Positions 5,536 through 6,911 of a stretch of 6,911 nucleotides of DNA are shown in pieces. The stretch spans positions 11,010 to 17,920 of the forward strand of contig MHIR01000034.1 of the NCBI GenBank assembly GCA_001817615.1. Direction: 5' to 3'. The DNA comes from Candidatus Buchananbacteria bacterium RIFCSPLOWO2_02_FULL_46_11b (GTDB lineage: Bacteria > Patescibacteriota > Patescibacteriia > Buchananbacterales > UBA6539). The notes beneath the pieces were generated by a model that saw only the letters and a program-made list of their open reading frames with translations, made no database searches and was not told the DNA's origin. The position numbers and the translations under genes are program-made. Positions within the stretch are counted from its first letter, which is position 1. Every line of letters begins with the position of its first letter.

Positions 5536-5823
5536 ATGGACAATCAAACCAAACCCGGAGAGATCCAGGTCCGCGACAACTTTGCGGGCGCGGAATACGC
5601 CAACGCCATGACTGTCGGCCATGCCAAGGAAGAATTTTTGCTGACATTTTTAAATTTAGTGGCGCCTTCCGGCCGCGTGGTGGGCAAGATCATTACCAGC
5701 CCCGGCCATCTCAAGCGCATTATCCGGGCGCTTGGCGAGAATCTGAAGAAATACGAGGCCGCGTTCGGCCAAGTAAAAGAAGCCGAGGGGCCGGGCAAGG
5801 AGTTTGGGTTCAAAGCGGAGTAG
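5536..5823 (+). CDS. DUF3467 family protein of unknown function
   Basis: The 95-residue protein matches, by recalled pattern, the DUF3467 family: an opening beta segment IQVRDNFAGAEYANAMTVGHAKEEFLLTFLNL (10-41), a hydrophobic strand GRVVGKIITSPGHLKRIIRAL (46-66) and a closing amphipathic helix GENLKKYEAAFGQV (67-80). The SPGHLKR...L..NLKKYE pattern is the most recognisable part. The tail after residue 80 is charged and Gly-rich. No signal peptide, membrane segment or catalytic motif is seen, so it is likely cytoplasmic; no biochemical role is known to me. It has its own strong promoter, and its stop codon begins the inverted repeat that leads to dnaJ, so the two may be cotranscribed. The ATG at 5536 directly follows an AT-rich stretch without a Shine-Dalgarno. 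Confidence 0.8.
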   Translation: MDNQTKPGEIQVRDNFAGAEYANAMTVGHAKEEFLLTFLNLVAPSGRVVGKIITSPGHLKRIIRALGENLKKYEAAFGQVKEAEGPGKEFGFKAE

Positions 5824-5964
5824 GTTGGTAGGTCAGTAGGGGTAGGTCGGTAGGTCTAAATCCAGCCGCCGTTATTTTATCAAATTATTTTTTTATCGCT
5901 TGTTATTTTATTTTAAACAAAATTAACTAATCTTACCGACCTGCTGACCTACCGCCCTAACCTA
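5821..5964. repeat. imperfect inverted repeat filling the spacer between the DUF3467 gene and dnaJ
   Basis: The left arm (5821-5856) is built from GGTAGGTC/GGTAGGTT words and the right arm (5932-5964) from their complements. GGTAGGTCAG (5827-5836) pairs with CTGACCTACC (5944-5953), TAGGTT (5821-5826) with AACCTA (5959-5964), and AGGTCGGTA (5845-5853-type words) with TACCGACCT (5934-5942). The 75-base loop is almost pure A+T apart from CCAGCCGCCG (5862-5871). The left arm begins at the stop codon of the DUF3467 gene and the right arm ends at the A of the dnaJ start codon. A weak TTGTTA (5900-5905) could be a -35 box, but no convincing -10 follows. Confidence 0.8.
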
Positions 5965-6911
5965 TGTCCAAAGACTACTACAAAACCATAGGCGTTGACA
6001 AAAAAGCCGGCGCGGATGAAATCCGCAAGGCTTACTATAAGCTCGCCCACCAGCATCATCCGCACAAAGGCGGGGACGAGGCCAAGATGAAAGAAATCAA
6101 CGAGGCTTACGGCGTTTTGGGCAATCAAGAAAAACGCTCTCAATATGACCAGTTTGGCTCAACGTTTGAACAAGCCCGTTCCCAGGGCGGTTCTTCCGGT
6201 TTTGGTGATTTTTCTGGTTTTGCCAGGAATGCCGACGGCCAGCCGGGCGGCCAAAGTTTTTCTTTTGAATTCGGCGACCTGGGCGATTTATTCGGCGACT
6301 TGTTCGGCGGCGGGCGCCGCGGCCAATCCCGCCGCGCTTCGCGCCATTCGGGCCAAGACATCCAGGCCGAGCTGGCGGTCAATTTTTCCGAAGCGGTTTT
6401 TGGAACGGAAAAAGTCCTGCGGCTGGAAAAGGAAGCCGCCTGCCAAACCTGCGGCGGCTCGGGCGCCGAACCCGGTTCAAAAGTCATCACCTGCAAAACC
6501 TGCGGCGGCTCGGGCCAAGTCGTCAGAAATATCGGCTTTGGCCTGGGGTTTCCTTCGGTCTGCCCGGATTGCGAGGGTTTTGGCCAAAAAGTTGAAAAAG
6601 AATGTTTTGCCTGCCGCGGCCAAGGCAGAAATAAGCAAACCCGGGATTTAAACGTTAAAATTCCGGCGGGCATTGACCACGGCCAGACCATCCGGCTTTC
6701 AGGCAAGGGCCAGGCCGGGACAAAAGGCGGGGAGGCGGGGGATTTATATTTGAAGATAAAGATCGCGCCCGATGCGCGCTTTGCCCGCGACGGCTATAAT
6801 ATTTTAACCAAAGCCAAAATTTCATTTACCCGGGCGGCCTTAGGTGGTAAAATTGAGATAGAGACTCTGGACGGCAAATTATGGCTTAAAATCCCCGAGG
6901 GAACGCAGGCG
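5964..6911 (+). CDS. dnaJ: DnaJ, class A J-domain co-chaperone (3' end outside the window)
   Basis: DnaJ delivers clients to DnaK and triggers its ATPase. The frame is open for 316 codons to the window end; roughly 50-60 residues of the usual 370-380 are missing. J domain 1-65: DYYKTIGV opening, AYYKLAHQ helix II, INEAYGVL helix III and KRSQYDQFG. The universally conserved HPD reads HPH (32-34, codon CAC 6063-6065), and the usual KFKEI Phe is Met42; the loop KGGDEAK is short. A Gly/Phe region (66-129) keeps two DLF motifs (108-110, 112-114), like E. coli DIF. The zinc-binding region has all four CxxCxGxG motifs (Cys 160/163, 177/180, 200/203, 214/217). C-terminal client domain I starts near 130 and domain II runs through FTRAALGGKIEIETLDG (288-304) and IPEGTQ. 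The ATG at 5964 gives the canonical N-terminus but has no Shine-Dalgarno. Confidence 0.97.
   Translation, partial: MSKDYYKTIGVDKKAGADEIRKAYYKLAHQHHPHKGGDEAKMKEINEAYGVLGNQEKRSQYDQFGSTFEQARSQGGSSGFGDFSGFARNADGQPGGQSFSFEFGDLGDLFGDLFGGGRRGQSRRASRHSGQDIQAELAVNFSEAVFGTEKVLRLEKEAACQTCGGSGAEPGSKVITCKTCGGSGQVVRNIGFGLGFPSVCPDCEGFGQKVEKECFACRGQGRNKQTRDLNVKIPAGIDHGQTIRLSGKGQAGTKGGEAGDLYLKIKIAPDARFARDGYNILTKAKISFTRAALGGKIEIETLDGKLWLKIPEGTQA

Noticed and set aside
5821..5964. Riboswitch or T-box before dnaJ
   Set aside because: Only repeated GGTAGGTC words and an AT-rich loop are present; no known aptamer or T-box sequence is recognisable.
6140..6706. Open frames of 188 (-) and 168 (+) codons at 6140-6706
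   Set aside because: Both lie over dnaJ, whose true frame contains the four CxxCxGxG motifs and client domains; they are shadows.

Overview
The window holds a compact heat-shock chaperone cluster, all on the + strand, in the order hrcA - grpE - hsp20 - dnaK - Na+/Ca2+-exchanger-like gene - DUF3467 gene - dnaJ (cut by the window end). Reduced HrcA and GrpE, a J domain of the short-loop 'KGGDEAK' type, a DUF3467 protein and AT-rich intergenic spacers full of short repeated words around roughly 50% GC genes all point to a Candidate Phyla Radiation / Patescibacteria (Parcubacteria-like) genome. This is inference from style, not a database match. UGA and UAG serve as stops (hsp20; exchanger and DUF3467 gene), so nothing suggests the UGA=Gly code of Gracilibacteria/Absconditabacteria.

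Layout. 1-245: AT-rich leader with a hairpin, a sigma70-type promoter (TTGACA-17-TAAACT) and a perfect CIRCE operator over the expected transcription start. 246-1512: hrcA and grpE, probably one CIRCE-controlled unit, separated by a spacer of repeated AGCTGTTAGCTT-like words. 1513-1915: 403 bases without a gene, bounded by a perfect 24-bp inverted repeat and ending in an hsp20 promoter and a strong 5'-UTR stem-loop. 1916-2338: hsp20. 2339-2491: perfect 30-bp inverted repeat. 2492-4399: dnaK, followed by a terminator-like hairpin with a C(UUCG)G tetraloop. 4459-5477: extended -10 promoter and exchanger gene. 5460-5823: a good promoter lying in the last codons of the exchanger gene, then the DUF3467 gene. 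5821-5964: an imperfect inverted repeat running from the DUF3467 stop codon to the dnaJ start codon. 5964-6911: dnaJ, first 316 codons.

Working together: HrcA represses at CIRCE. DnaK, DnaJ and GrpE form the Hsp70 folding cycle (J-protein stimulation of ATP hydrolysis, GrpE nucleotide exchange), and Hsp20 holds unfolded clients for them. CIRCE is seen only ahead of hrcA-grpE; hsp20 and dnaK appear to have separate control.

Most notable observation: the J-domain HPD motif of DnaJ reads HPH (residues 32-34), and in the same cluster the DnaK residue aligned with E. coli Arg167, the known partner of the HPD aspartate, is Leu166. Both sides of the best-known DnaK-DnaJ contact are altered together. 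The second theme is that every spacer between the chaperone genes carries its own inverted repeat built from a different short repeated word. Only hsp20 has a clear Shine-Dalgarno sequence.
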